64,000 nucleotides of DNA, from NCBI GenBank assembly GCA_033980235.1, contig CM067070.1, forward strand, positions 11,354,046 through 11,418,045. The letters are read 5' to 3'. This document shows positions 11,301 through 20,477 of this stretch, in pieces; the first letter of the stretch is position 1; each line of letters begins with the position of its first letter. The stretch comes from Diadema setosum. Taxonomy: Eukaryota; Echinodermata; Echinoidea; Diadematoida; Diadematidae. The notes below the pieces were generated by a model. That model made no database searches. It was not told where the DNA came from and saw only the letters and a list, made by a program, of their open reading frames with translations. The position numbers and the translations under genes are program-made.

Positions 11301-14217
11301 TCAACGAATGATCTTCCTGATGTTTTTCTTCACATGTTCAAAAGAAACTACTCAGTTCACAATTATCCCACCCGCCAACGGGACGCTTATCACCTTCCAC
11401 GTACTCGCACAATTTTCGCGATGAAAACAATTATGTATGTGGGACCGAAATACTGGAATGACCTCCCCCCTGAACTCAAAGGTTGTTTATCACTATCATC
11501 CTTCAAATGCAAATTAAGACAGTATTTATTGAATAATTACGCTACATCAGCTCATTGAAATTCTGTTTTGTGCTGTCCAGGACTAACCCGTTATACTGTA
11601 CTCCAGGGTTGTTGTCATGTTAAACCAGACTTTAAGAGCCCAGCTGTTTGCGCCCTTAAATTCTATCACTGTGTTTATGTATATTTTTCCTTCTTTAAAG
11701 ATAGCTGGGACGAGGAAACAGCTGGTATTTCACATTCTCACTGCACTGCAACTGGTTGTTCGATGTCTTCTTTAATGGATTTGCAGGTGCATGTGTTCCC
11801 TTCTTTATACACTTAATGTACACATTTCTAATACTGTCTGAACGGTATCATTGTTATTATAACTATATTAAGTCATATTGTATTGCCAGAACGACAATGG
11901 TTCATCCGCCTATATACAGCATGTGGCTTTTCCGATCCCTAACCTGCACTAGAGAAGAATTTGCTATATAACTCTATATTTGTTCTTTTTTATTTTGTTT
12001 TTCTCTTATCTTCCGGTCATTGTTGTACCCGTGCTCTCCTTCTCAATCTTAAACTCGTTTTTAACCGGGACCTACGCTCAACAAGCTCGCTTTTTAAGTA
12101 GGTTCCTTCATATTTCTTTAGCATTCATTCACAAATTCCAAACTGAACAGATCGACCACTATTATGTTTTACATATTTGCAATATTCCATGTATGTCATG
12201 TATTTCATTTAATTTTGTTATATTTGAAGTAATTTTTCATCGAGAAATATGAAAATAAATTGAAATTGAAATTATGTAGTGAGGTTTTTTTTTTTCGTAT
12301 TTGGTGTTAAAATGAAAATGTTCTTTATTGTATTCCGTATCAAAGAGAACGACCACTTTTCATTATCGCCTTACTTCAGCAATCACCCTGCCGTCATCGT
12401 GCCGAGTACTGGCCATGGCAAGGGCGCCCAGCATGTTGTTCCCCCCATCGCTGCGGAACTCGGCTATAGGAATCTGCGCGCCCGTGATGACAACGGGCTT
12501 GGCGAGGTTATCCAGCATGAAGGAGAGAGCCGACGCCGTGTAGGTCATCGTGTCCGTGCCGTGAAGGATCACAAACCCATCGAAGACGGTGTAGTATCGT
12601 CGGATATCCTTTGCCATGTGCTTCCAGTCTTCGGCGTTGATGTTACTGGAGTCCTTAATAGTGTCCCACTCCAAAATGCTGTAGAGGATGTGGCTGCCCT
12701 CTCGGTTTCTATGGATACCGTCACCATGGCGAAGGGTTTAAGCATGAAGACTTTGACTCCAAAACACTCTGACTAGGCACTGTTAGTTAATATCATTGAC
12801 ATCCTACGCTAAACAAGTACTAAATGGTACCAGATTCTGGTAATTCAATTCAATTCAATTCAATTCAAAGGTTTTATTTTCACTTCTTTCAACAGAATGT
12901 ACAAATATATATATATATATATAGATTCGACATGCGTTTGAAGGAATGATACATAGGTAGGAAAAAATAATATTTGTCAATAATCATTACAAAATTAGGC
13001 ATTTTTCATACAGACATATTTATACATTTTGCGAAAAAAAGTGGAGGTACCCACTCAAAAGACTATGCTTGTACAACGTAATGATATGCTATTAATGACA
13101 AGTTTTGTTTTATGTTTGTACCATCCCATCCTTTCAGTGTTAGCATAAGAATCATAAACGCTGTTGACCGATGCAATTATTTCCGGCAAAATACATTACA
13201 TCAAAGTAGAATATTTTACTTCACTCTAATTGTTTAATAGTTATCGTAGGCTGCAATGTCTCCGAAAGAGTGCGCGTATTAGGGGGAGGAATGTTATTAC
13301 TTTTATAATTAGCTTAAGTGAAGTCCAGTATTTATCAAATACATGGGTGCAGATTTGTATGAGTTACAGTTCATTTATTGTCTTGTACAAGATCGAATGA
13401 TATCGGCCTTTTGTGTAATAACATTGAGGTGCTGTCCAATGTGTTCGTTTACGTAATGAAGGTAATTACGTGCGATCGAAGGTACTGAGGCTCTGGATGC
13501 TGGCCGTTTGCCTGCCGTAGACTGTCGGCGTGTTCCTAATGAAGTCAGGCAAATAGTCTTTCACGGGTATGTAGACTGTTGGCATGAATATGATGAAGAA
13601 GAAATATTCATTATCCAAATGCATTATTTTGTGAAACTGCATTTCGCACATACACATACACGCACGCGCGCGCGCGCACACACACAACACACAGACACAC
13701 ACAAGTTTCAAGTTCAAGTTTGTATAACATTTATTTTCCATCTTTTTCATGTAGGAAATCACATGCATTAAATTATTGTACAGGAATGCAGACACACACA
13801 CGAATATGCATATTATAGCTATGTATTTTGAATGAATCATCTTCGTACATTAGAAAAAAGATTTCATTCAGCGTAGACGCCTTTCCAGTTTACCCCAACG
13901 TAATGTCGTTTTTCACTGTTCCATGCACATAATTATCTTTAATTAGGAACAAAGACCGACATGGGATTCTAATGCATAATCGATTCAAACTTTTGTTATC
14001 ATTATTCTTTTACTTGACGGGATCTTATTACTGATCAAACAACTGATGAATCGACAGTTTGATACAGAGTGGCATAGCTAAACAGAGATCATGAAGAAGG
14101 GTGAATAGGGAGGTGGAAAAGCATGTTTCCTGCTGACTTACCGTTGTTCACTTTCTTAACGCCAACAGTTCCTCCTGTGTAGATTACAAGAATCTTAGGA
14201 GTTGCTTTGTTTTCCAT
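5105..14217 (-). CDS. ASPG: L-asparaginase (AnsA/ASPG type), seven coding exons
   Basis: This enzyme hydrolyses L-asparagine to aspartate and ammonia, normally in the cytosol. Joining 14217-14142, 13575-13470, 12708-12375, 9407-9281, 8440-8328, 7248-7063 and 5302-5105 gives 1140 nt, or 379 aa plus TAG. All junction phases agree (1, 2, 0, 1, 0, 0). Family motifs run in order: YTGGTVG (13-19, nucleophilic Thr14), DSSN (80-83), HGTDTM (110-115, second Thr and Asp), TGAQIPI (136-142), RGNRSMK (183-189, catalytic Lys189), TFGAGN (268-273) and TRDLRGEM in the last exon. Vertebrate ASPG continues into ankyrin repeats; here a stop ends the protein shortly after the catalytic domain, as in bacterial AnsA. 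No frameshift or missing catalytic residue was seen, so the gene looks functional. An antisense LINE sits in intron 3. Confidence 0.93.
5624..5686. repeat. alternating CG/CA tract
   Basis: About 60 bp of strictly alternating purine and pyrimidine, passing from CG-rich to CA-rich, in asparaginase intron 6. Such tracts can adopt Z-DNA. Confidence 0.8.
6465..7049. mobile_element. MITE with ATCGGACAATCC arms in asparaginase intron 6
   Basis: The left arm (about 6465-6540) has gtagaacacatcagtgagtt and atcggacaatccg. The right arm (6949-7049) is its inverse and ends ttcctttaaa. Related arms occur at 19462-19565, 43550-44010 and 53905-54000, where the outer end reads TTAAAGGG in inverse sense. TTAA ends would suit a piggyBac-like origin. 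Confidence 0.6.
7063..7248 (-). CDS. ASPG: asparaginase exon 6
   Basis: Exactly 62 codons, phase 0 at both ends, between gaatag and GTGAGT. It encodes GDIKGVVLMTFGAGN and KIIVNCTQ. A MITE arm begins about 13 nt beyond the exon end, close to the splice donor. Confidence 0.92.
8150..8345. repeat. 44-bp minisatellite spanning an asparaginase splice donor
   Basis: The word tgccccaaactcac or a variant recurs at 8183, 8225, 8270 and 8314 (spacing 42-45 bp), with a further partial unit near 8155. Each unit holds the reverse complement of exon 5's last bases plus its donor. GTGAGT is intact in the copies at 8328, 8197 and 8162; the two middle copies lost the GT. Confidence 0.85.
8328..8440 (-). CDS. 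ASPG: asparaginase exon 5
   Basis: A 113-nt exon starting after taatag. It encodes NWNDVRQPLPGREF and the M-T-A-K-V-T-L-L block found between the lysine region and the C-terminal subdomain. The donor GTGAGT at 8327 lies inside a 44-bp tandem repeat that continues into the intron and carries further copies of the same splice site. Confidence 0.88.
9281..9407 (-). CDS. ASPG: asparaginase exon 4
   Basis: Begins after ctttcag and encodes VCIFFNNKLIRGNRSMK and SPNFKPLAT, including the catalytic lysine. It ends before GTGACT at 9280 in phase 1, a weak donor. The next exon supplies the bases completing a valine codon. Confidence 0.9.
9750..11558 (+). CDS. LINE reverse transcriptase, truncated ORF2
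   Basis: The reading frame is open for 602 codons; the nominal start is arbitrary because the element is cut upstream. Reverse transcriptase blocks are visible: VVPIFKKG near 152-159, NYRPISLL near 166-173, FLDFSKAFDTIDH near 236-248, GVPQGSLLGPLLF near 294-306 and the catalytic FADD at 325-328. The C-terminal Y-P-T-R block precedes the end. No apurinic endonuclease domain is present. The frame is uninterrupted, so the insertion is fairly recent. It is probably not expressed as a host protein. Confidence 0.85.
   Translation: MFAKIVDITYDIQSTWKVINTALKSSTTANSPNCILKEGRLIDNPEEMADAFNDFFVNLGPDLAKKIPRSGTPFHLFLRDRNAHTLFFVPIVEEEIKEIVRKLNNKKSTGDDGISVFLLKNIITEIITPLTYIFNQSLSTGKVPEKMKIARVVPIFKKGAEESVSNYRPISLLTSISKILEKLVHKRTLRFLINCNILSNFQFGFRKQHSTTHALLAFIDKVAHALDDASHTIGVFLDFSKAFDTIDHDILLYKLSHYGIRGTAQDWFKDYLTNRKQYVYVNGYESLLKTTSCGVPQGSLLGPLLFILYINDLQNSSQILSFICFADDTNLFLSHRNSNTLIHMLNNELKFVQSWIHANKLSLNIDKTHYMLFSNSLNSVSDYVKINGINLNQVDSIKFLGLYIDSELSWKTHINYLSKILSSNIGILNKLKYNFPIHILQIIYSTMISPYLNYGILSWGNSSKFLLDSLFLLQKRAIRIINNAGYLSHTNEFFHKNKILKLIDLFDYNLGIFMYKYSTNDLPDVFLHMFKRNYSVHNYPTRQRDAYHLPRTRTIFAMKTIMYVGPKYWNDLPPELKGCLSLSSFKCKLRQYLLNNYATSAH
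9765..12275 (+). mobile_element. 5'-truncated CR1/L2/Jockey-like LINE in asparaginase intron 3
   Basis: The element begins in the linker before the reverse transcriptase and runs through the 3' UTR to a ttgaaattgaaatt tail at 12259-12272. The endonuclease domain is absent, as expected of a 5'-truncated insertion. It lies antisense to the asparaginase gene. Target-site duplications were not clear. Confidence 0.8.
12375..12708 (-). CDS. ASPG: asparaginase exon 3
   Basis: The largest exon. It encodes HILYSILEW, DSSN, HGTDTM, TGAQIPI and SDGGNN, and ends before GTAAGG at 12374. The acceptor (ccatag, entry phase 2) has a poor pyrimidine tract. A second AG in the same phase would start the exon at 12693 and remove five residues. 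Confidence 0.88.
12838..13085 (-). mobile_element. LINE 3'-end fragment
   Basis: Starts with an attcaattca array, the reverse complement of a LINE tail. It includes ggtacccactcaaaagacta...gcttgtac at 13043-13076, which matches the 3' UTR block of the decayed LINE at 45380-45415. Only the 3' end was inserted. Confidence 0.65.
13470..13575 (-). CDS. ASPG: asparaginase exon 2
   Basis: A 106-nt exon between an acceptor ending ccaacag and a donor GTAATT. It encodes the V-x-I-P-V-x-x-Y-L-P-D-F-I-R-N block that follows the N-terminal loop in this family. Entry phase 1 and exit phase 2 match its neighbours. The donor is weaker than those of the other exons. Confidence 0.85.
13655..13695. repeat. (CA)n/(CG)n microsatellite
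   Basis: Alternating CA and CG dinucleotides between asparaginase exon 2 and a LINE tail. Confidence 0.8.
13703..13800 (-). mobile_element. short LINE tail fragment
   Basis: The words caagtttcaagttcaagttt, then ataacatttattttcc, resemble the 3' termini of the LINEs at 37010-37050 and 45170-45200. It is too short to carry coding sequence. Confidence 0.45.
14142..14217 (-). CDS. ASPG: asparaginase coding exon 1
   Basis: Starts at ATG 14217-14215 and carries the YTGGTVG active-site loop. The donor GTAAGT follows at 14141, after the first base of a codon. The frame is open for some way upstream of this ATG. An acceptor-like site at 14267-14268 and the position of the active-site loop favour this start. 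Confidence 0.85.
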
Positions 14218-14266
14218 GGTTATGGTGTTCACTGTGCAGTCTTTCCAATCATACCAGGTAAATTTG
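14218..14266 (-). other. asparaginase 5' UTR part of exon 1
   Basis: On the minus strand a T-rich tract and gtacag precede 14266. This suggests the start codon lies in an internal exon and an upstream non-coding exon exists. A candidate lies at 15499-15733. Confidence 0.5.
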
Positions 14267-14570
14267 CTGTACAAAAAAATTAAAAAAGTCAAACATACAT
14301 GCCATATGAAATACAATAAGGGTGCTTTCTCTGCTGAATATCTCGCACTCAAGTAAACTCTTTTACTCTTTTTTTTGACATAAAACAACACCATGAAAAC
14401 AACACCTCAGTAGTCAAAATCGGTATGCTTAACGATTGCTGCTGAAATGTATTTTTTTTTTATTTATTTATTCTCCACTCATGGGACGGATAGCCCTGGT
14501 CAGCTAAGAGCTGTTTTTCACAGGGGTCCGACAGGGGTACGTCGATTAGGAAAGTTCGTAACACCAACGC

Positions 14571-14629
14571 ACACACACATACACATACACACACACACAC
14601 TTTCTCTCTCTCTCTCTCTCTCTCTCTTT
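14571..14629. repeat. (CA)n(CT)n microsatellite
   Basis: A CA-rich tract is followed by a run of CT. Confidence 0.9.
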
Positions 14630-14639
14630 CAAAAACCGA

Positions 14640-15059
14640 ACATTTCAAATAAAAACTTTACTTGTCAGTGACTGGTTCCGTCTCTTGCTTTAACACCTAC
14701 AAGGATTTGTGTTCATAAAAATTATTCTGCAAATTGTTAAAAAAAAACTTTCCTTATTTTAAGGGATGCAGTATCGCTTATCTTTAATAGACATGTCTCG
14801 TGATATTGTATAAATTTTTCTCCTGCGGAGGTTCCTTTTAATGTATCTTCAAAATATCTGAAAGGCGGGTTAATCAAATAAAGGGTTACTAAAATGCAAA
14901 TAACAATGGTAACAATCCAAACCTATGTCATGCGGTCATTGTTAGCTTCCACATCAGAACTGATCAGTATCATTAAACACGAGGGCTAATTATCAAAGAG
15001 GAATTTGACATTTTTCTCTTTTTTTATAGAAAAAAAATCATTGAACATTTATACAAATA
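14640..15059. other. unassigned sequence upstream of asparaginase
   Basis: No exon or element was recognised. It may hold intron sequence if a 5' non-coding exon exists at 15.5 kb. Confidence 0.35.
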
Positions 15060-15860
15060 CGAAAGGTGGTCCGTAATGTACACGGATCACTTAACAATGC
15101 CAGGATACAGACGGTGACCAGGATCACTGGCAAAACTGCTTCTCGTGTCATCATAAGCTGTTTCTTAAAGACTTATCTATATACATTCGCAAGGTTTTGA
15201 ATTAAAAGCGAACATACAGACACGGTGAAAACATTGCCCCCTATAATGGAGGAAAAAAGTAAGTTATACACACATAACGCACACACAAACATACAAAGGT
15301 CTCACCTATAGGTGAAGTAAATAAAGTCCCTATAAATATGTCAACACATATCATCAGACTATTTTGATTATGTAACACCCCTTTCTTCCGTCACATACAT
15401 TAACTACTTGAAATTCATCAGAAAGAGAGAAAAAAAACAATAATAATCTACATTGTATCTTGTAACATTACAATATCCTAAAGCCATCAGAACCTTACCC
15501 GAATAGTCTCAGCTGAATTTGGAATCGGAGGTTTCTGGACACTTTCAGGACCAAGATTTCGTTTCAGATTCAGAATATAGCAGAAATGAGGAAGTGACTC
15601 GATTTCAAAATTGGCGTCCATAATCTCTGCAGTTTTGATATCCCGACCGAAAACAGACATGTATATTAAGTTCTTAACGAGATGATCTTCTTTCCCATTG
15701 GTCACTGTATAACGGACTGCGAACTCCAATCAAGAACGGGATTCGATCTCGTGACAGACGACACGGTTGATACGCAGAATCGAGGGGGGAGGCGATAGAT
15801 AATGCCTTAACAAAGATACAGGCTGAAATATTTGCCACACCTGACCCTAATTCAACCAAG
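15060..15860. repeat. segmental duplication, copy 1 (first block)
   Basis: Aligns in direct orientation with 42440-43230. Shared words include cggatcact, gatagtct-type donor sequence, aggaccaagatttcg, gatttcaaaattg and acagacatg. The match resumes at 18780-18960 and 20100-20460, so later insertions split this copy. Confidence 0.65.
15499..15733 (-). other. possible exon upstream of asparaginase, unknown product
   Basis: On the minus strand an open frame of about 75 codons (including NLIYMSVFGRD and ESLPHFCYILN) ends at a strong donor, CGG before GTAAGG at 15498. The duplicate at 42850-43025 keeps the donor but has lost the frame. I do not recognise the peptide. Joined in its frame to the acceptor before 14266, translation stops within six codons, so it is more plausibly a 5' UTR exon or an exon of a decayed gene. 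Confidence 0.35.
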
Positions 15861-16073
15861 ATAACGTTTGATAAAGAAGTCGTTATTCAATGAAACAATC
15901 CATGTATTGAAATCTTTATGAGTGCGAAATATGCAGCCGAGGAGGTTTATATCATCTATCTTATACCTCATATCTACAATCCTCTCATCTGATTGGTTAA
16001 AAGGGGAGTCATGAAAATAGCTGCACCCTATTTTTGAGTTACTGCGACCGGGGCTCGGGCACAGTTAGTAAAT

Positions 16074-16312
16074 AGGTTTTGGAGACAGTCGCGACCCCGT
16101 ACACATAAATCGCTCATTATGTACGCACCAATGATACGACCGCCGCGCATTCGATCAGCGTGCTGTAAAAGAGTCTAGCGGACTGGTTTGGAGACAGTCG
16201 AACCCACAGAACTCTACATTCTACACACAGATGATCACTCATGTACGCACCAATGATACGACCGCCGCGCTGTCGATCAGCATTGATTACCAGTGCTGTA
16301 AAAGAGACTAGA
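16074..16312. repeat. tandem duplication of about 115 bp
   Basis: Two adjacent units each contain ggagacagtcg, atgtacgcaccaatgatacg, accgccgcgc, tcgatcagc and tgctgtaaaagag in the same order. The second unit has about ten extra bases. Confidence 0.85.
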
Positions 16313-16326
16313 ATCTATATTTTCGG

Positions 16327-16504
16327 TATACAAAATAAATAATGACTGCTTGATATTCGGGGTACAGTTAAAATTATGTAGGCCCTCGGTGATATGAAAA
16401 CCATAACCATGCCCTTAGCTTCGCTTCGGGCATGGTTACGGTTTTCACAGCACCTTGGGCCCATAATTTTAACTGTGCCCCTCATAGCAGTCATTTTTTG
16501 TATA
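16327..16504. mobile_element. 178-bp foldback element
   Basis: Almost the whole element is one hairpin. The left arm from tatacaaaa through acagttaaaattatg and aaaaccataaccatgccc is matched by the inverse right arm from gggcatggtta to ttttgtata. The loop is about 13 bases (ttagcttcgcttc). It is a MITE-like sequence of unknown family. Confidence 0.8.
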
Positions 16505-18418
16505 AGATACAGAATGCAGTATGTTTAGTCTGGAACCTGATTTATACATCCAAGCTAGCTTCTGATTTCCCTTTTTTTTTTTTTTTTAATCCTTGTTATA
16601 ATCTACCTGCATGGACTACATGCGCATTATCAAACGGAACCGTTTTGCAATGAGTCTGAAATAGCCAAAATCCAGAATAAAGTAATTTTTACGCTCAAAT
16701 ATAATATGTAAATTTTCAGTGACATAATTTTGATTTTTTTTTTCATGGTTTTATTTCATGCTGGAATCATATAGTTTGAATTAAATTAATATATGCCTCG
16801 CACAGAACCTTAAATGCTTCAAATGGCCTGTAAAGAATAGGAAGTGGTTTCTGAGTCCTTCGAAAGATTTCGATTATAATTTTGACGAGAGCGTGCCGGC
16901 CTATACATATGCACGCGTTAAGATCTCATGAGTGATTGCTAATTTTGAAACAACGAGTGATATACGAAAACTGATTTACAAAAGGAGCCTATAATATGAC
17001 GTCGTAGATGAGCAAACCTAATGATAAATTTCGACATCATGGTTACGACGTATAACATCATCATGGACAATTGCATGTAAATGCACTTGATTCGATATAA
17101 TTGTATATATATTTTTTCAATTTCATTTTTGCCCCCAAATGTTGCAAATTAACAAAGGGCATAAAAAATTAACCAGACATTGGACGGAAGTAAGTGTTGG
17201 TTGGAAAAGATGTGCATTTATACTCATCATTAAATATTGTGTGGGTAAACTGCAGTTACAATAATTGATAATCGATGAAATTCCACCAAATTCAATAAAA
17301 TTACGACGAACACAATACAGGATATACGTCGGGAGAAGTTTTATTTCGACAACGCCCCCTTAGAGAATATCGGTTATTAAATTTGCCACAAGTAATCTTA
17401 TCATATAGTATTGAGGGGTGGTGTGAGTACAACGTGGATCATTGCAAGGGAAAATTCCGGTGCGTGTATGAACGCGCAGTTTTGTTTTATTTTGTTTTGT
17501 TTTTCAAATCATTTTTTGTGGATTTATTTGCGTGTAATTCCTGTGTTTGTAAACGTGTGTGAGTACAGGTGTACGTGTACGTGTGGATGGGCATGTGCAC
17601 ATCGTGGTTATAATTAGATGTTCGTGGAATGTGTGCATAATGCTTGTATCACGCGCCCATACGTGAGTCATGTATCATTTTGAAGCAGAGGTAATGATCA
17701 TCCATGTCTTACAAACGTGATTGCAACTGCACTTGAATTAGTTTCAGATCAACCTGATATGAAACATCAATCAACAGAAATAAAGACAACTCAACATCAA
17801 TGTGAAAAATCCCGAAATATTCTAAAGGGTTTTTAATTGTCACATAAACTTAAACTAGATTTTTCAGAATTCATATCTATAGCTATTCTTCAATCCTCCT
17901 CGACATTATCTGTTCATACTTCGTATTACTGATATTATCGATAATGTAACATGTGCCTCGCTCGTGATTTCTGTACTGTCTTCTGAACTTCCTTTGTACA
18001 CATTTGGTATCTCTGCTATTGTACACTGCGTCTGACTTGTACCTCGCTCGGGTGATTACGCAACTCTAAAGAAGTATTGTGCCGCGGACATTGTTTCTTT
18101 TTTTTTTCTTTTTCTTCTTTATTTTTCGACGTTCACATTTCTCCAATTCATAAATTGCCATTCCTTCAATTACATATACGAAGTAAGAATTAATCTCACA
18201 TCCGCATCTGGGAATCTATACCCTACAAGCAATGCTTCTATGTAGATTCCTCATATTTCACATGTTTTATTGTCTCATAAGCTGTACTTGACAATATTCA
18301 TCCATGCCTTTGTATTGTGATGTTTATGTTTTATGAATATTTTTTAAAATGTGGAATATGGAACAATAAAAAACAAACAAAAACAAACAATGAAAGCAAT
18401 GCAATATTCGTTTTACAA
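16505..18418. other. unassigned sequence
   Basis: Low-complexity A+T-rich stretches and short T-runs. No gene, hairpin or known element was recognised on either strand. Confidence 0.35.
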
Positions 18419-18663
18419 ACACTCTAAAAAGACCCGAGTCAGAACTGACCCGGAACTGGGTTCGTTGGGGTCATACACCGTTCCGGGTCAGAAATGACTT
18501 GGAATTTGGTCTTGAAGACCCCGAATGGGGTCATCCTGACCCGATTCATGACTCTGAATGGGTCATATCTGACCACATTCCTTGTCATTTCTGACCCGGA
18601 ACGGTGTATGACCCCAACGGACCCAGTTCCGAGTCAGTTCTGACTCGGATGTTTTAAGAGTGT
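18419..18663. mobile_element. 245-bp MITE with long near-perfect inverted arms
   Basis: Arms of about 80 bp start acactctaaaa and end with its inverse ttttaagagtgt. Both carry gagtcagaactgac and ggtcatacaccgttccgg. The short centre is also built from gacccgaa-type words. The target-site duplication is not clear. Confidence 0.85.
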
Positions 18664-18779
18664 AGAATGATGTGAATGTCATTTCATTTTTGTTTTAATT
18701 GAGATTTGACAAGAACGTACAACCTAACACAACATTATGAAATAATTATCAAAATCTTGCAGATAAAGAAGTCATGATA

Positions 18780-18960
18780 ATGGTGTCCAAAATACACTGA
18801 ATACACTCAATCCTCTGGGCATCGCCTTGGTGGTGATAGCTTTAAAATCCCTAGATTGAAAGCGATCATAATGTCTTAATAAAGTGTACATTGTCACAAA
18901 TATTAGCACAAAAGAAATGCAACCAATTGATTCATGTGCATATATCAAAAAGAGCAATGA
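18780..18960. repeat. segmental duplication, copy 1 (second block)
   Basis: Aligns with 43240-43410: ttggtggtgatagctttaaaat, gattgaaagcgatca, atgtct and agtgtac...attgt occur in order. In copy 2 this block directly follows the first block. Confidence 0.6.
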
Positions 18961-19110
18961 TTATAGATGCATATGCGTGATGTTTTTCTCTTTTTTAAAT
19001 TGTAGGAAATAACCATGGCATGAATGGTATATAAAAGTCTTACTCCAAAAATCGTTATATCCATTAAAAAATGATGGATTTAGCGCCTTTTGGAATTAAT
19101 TAAAATGATA

Positions 19111-19271
19111 GTCAAACCTGTTTTGGCAACCACCTGTCTATAGCGGTCACCTGCTGTATAAGACCACTAACAACATGAGAAAAAGAGAAAAGAACCTGCT
19201 ATAATGGCCACCTGTCTGTAACGGCCATTTCTTCGTCTCGCTTGGGTGGCCGCTATAGACAGGTTTGATTG
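19111..19271. mobile_element. 161-bp MITE with CAAACCTGTCTATAGCGG words
   Basis: Left gtcaaacctg and right caggtttgattg are inverted and flanked by TA on both sides (19109-19110, 19272-19273). Inner copies of cacctgtctatagcggtcacc and its inverse extend the arms. TA flanks suit a Tc1/mariner or pogo-derived element. Confidence 0.75.
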
Positions 19272-19461
19272 TACCTATTTGAGTGTTTGATGATATTGCT
19301 CCAAAAAAAAAAGAAGAAATTATTACAAAATGGTTCCATACAGTGAAGAGATGATTCAAATCAAATCAAATAGTTTAAAATGAAAATACATGTACATCAA
19401 TGAAGTTAGCGATTTGAAGATGGTGATAATGTCAACAACAACAAAAAAATCATTACTTTGG

Positions 19462-19565
19462 AATGGATTGTCCTATTTTCCTCAAACTAAACTTGTGAGT
19501 TCTACTAAAATTAATGTATTTGCTTGATCAACACATATATTGGGGTCTCATTCCCCTTTAAGACA
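19462..19565. mobile_element. single arm of the ATCGGACAATCC MITE family
   Basis: The words ggattgtcctattttcctca, then gttctactaaaa, then gatcaacacat and cattccccttta match the right arm at 6949-7049. Confidence 0.55.
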
Positions 19566-19609
19566 AATGTGTTGTTTTCAATGCTTTTCCTAAATTGATT
19601 TTCAGAAAG

Positions 19610-20000
19610 TTAAAGGGTGTGTACAGTTCTGGTCGAGGTGAGGATTTAGCTTTTAACGTTTTGCGAGATATTCAGAAATCACTCTATGAGATGTCAAAGA
19701 GCATGCAGTTCTAAGGGGTATCAAAAGTTTATTCGATGAAAATCGGTTTTGAAATGGCTGAGATATCCAAAAACAAGGTGAAACAAAGAGATCCTAATAA
19801 AGTTGTGGCATGTCGCCTTTTATTATTAGCACTTTTCTGGATATCTCAGCCATTTGAAAACCAATTTTCATCAAATAAACTTTGAATCCTTCTTAAAATT
19901 ACATGCTCTTTCATATTTCATAAGAGGCTTTTCATTATCCCACTTAGGAATGTTCAAAACATGAATCCCCACCTCAACCAGTACTGTACAGTCCCTTTAA
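19610..20000. mobile_element. palindromic MITE flanked by TTAA
   Basis: TTAA at 19610-19613 and 19997-20000 flanks an element that starts agggtgtgtacagt and ends actgtacagtccct. The interior is also palindromic (ttcgatgaaaatcggttttg against gaaaaccaattttcatcaaa). TTAA target duplication is the hallmark of piggyBac-type insertion. Confidence 0.8.
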
Positions 20001-20099
20001 AAGAATAACAAGGAAACTCTACTGTTCGCTTTATTTTTATTGTCAGAGGTTTGAATAAATTTACTGAAATTGCTTTAGTGTAAAATATCCTAAATGATT

Positions 20100-20460
20100 T
20101 TAAGGTACTGCTGTAAAGAGAGTTGACCAATATTGCTCACATTCTATGATAAGTAAAAATTCGAGATTGTGCAAAGGGAGTGTACTTCAATTCAAAAAGA
20201 AAGTTCGCATAAAATAATATGTACGAAATTAAGTAAAGTGTCTTTGATAATGACATTACTGTAAATCAGAGAGGGGAGTAGTTTTTGACAAGTCGTGTTA
20301 AGAATGCTAATATCTTCTCTTGACAGAATCATGTCTTGACATGACTTGAGTGCTAAAGAGATAAAGTCTTCGAGTAGCCAGCAAATATCATTTTCATCGA
20401 AGTGCATCTAACTATGAACCCATTAATAGAGATTAGAACCGATGTTGCAATAACTAGTAT
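20100..20460. repeat. dispersed A-C-B unit, copy 1 (C and B parts)
   Basis: The C part (agattgtgcaaagggagtgt near 20164) and B part (catgtcttgacatgact near 20330, ataaagtcttcgagt, then a tcatcg block) match 44160-44590. The A part of this copy lies at 33110-33260, beyond later insertions. Confidence 0.6.
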
Positions 20461-20477
20461 ATACCTTATACATTATT

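Noticed and set aside
12279..12776. Plus-strand open frame of 165 codons
   Set aside because: It is the antisense shadow of asparaginase exon 3.
15487..15729. Coding exon of asparaginase upstream of the annotated start
   Set aside because: Joined in frame to the next acceptor, translation stops within six codons, and no asparaginase-like residues are present.
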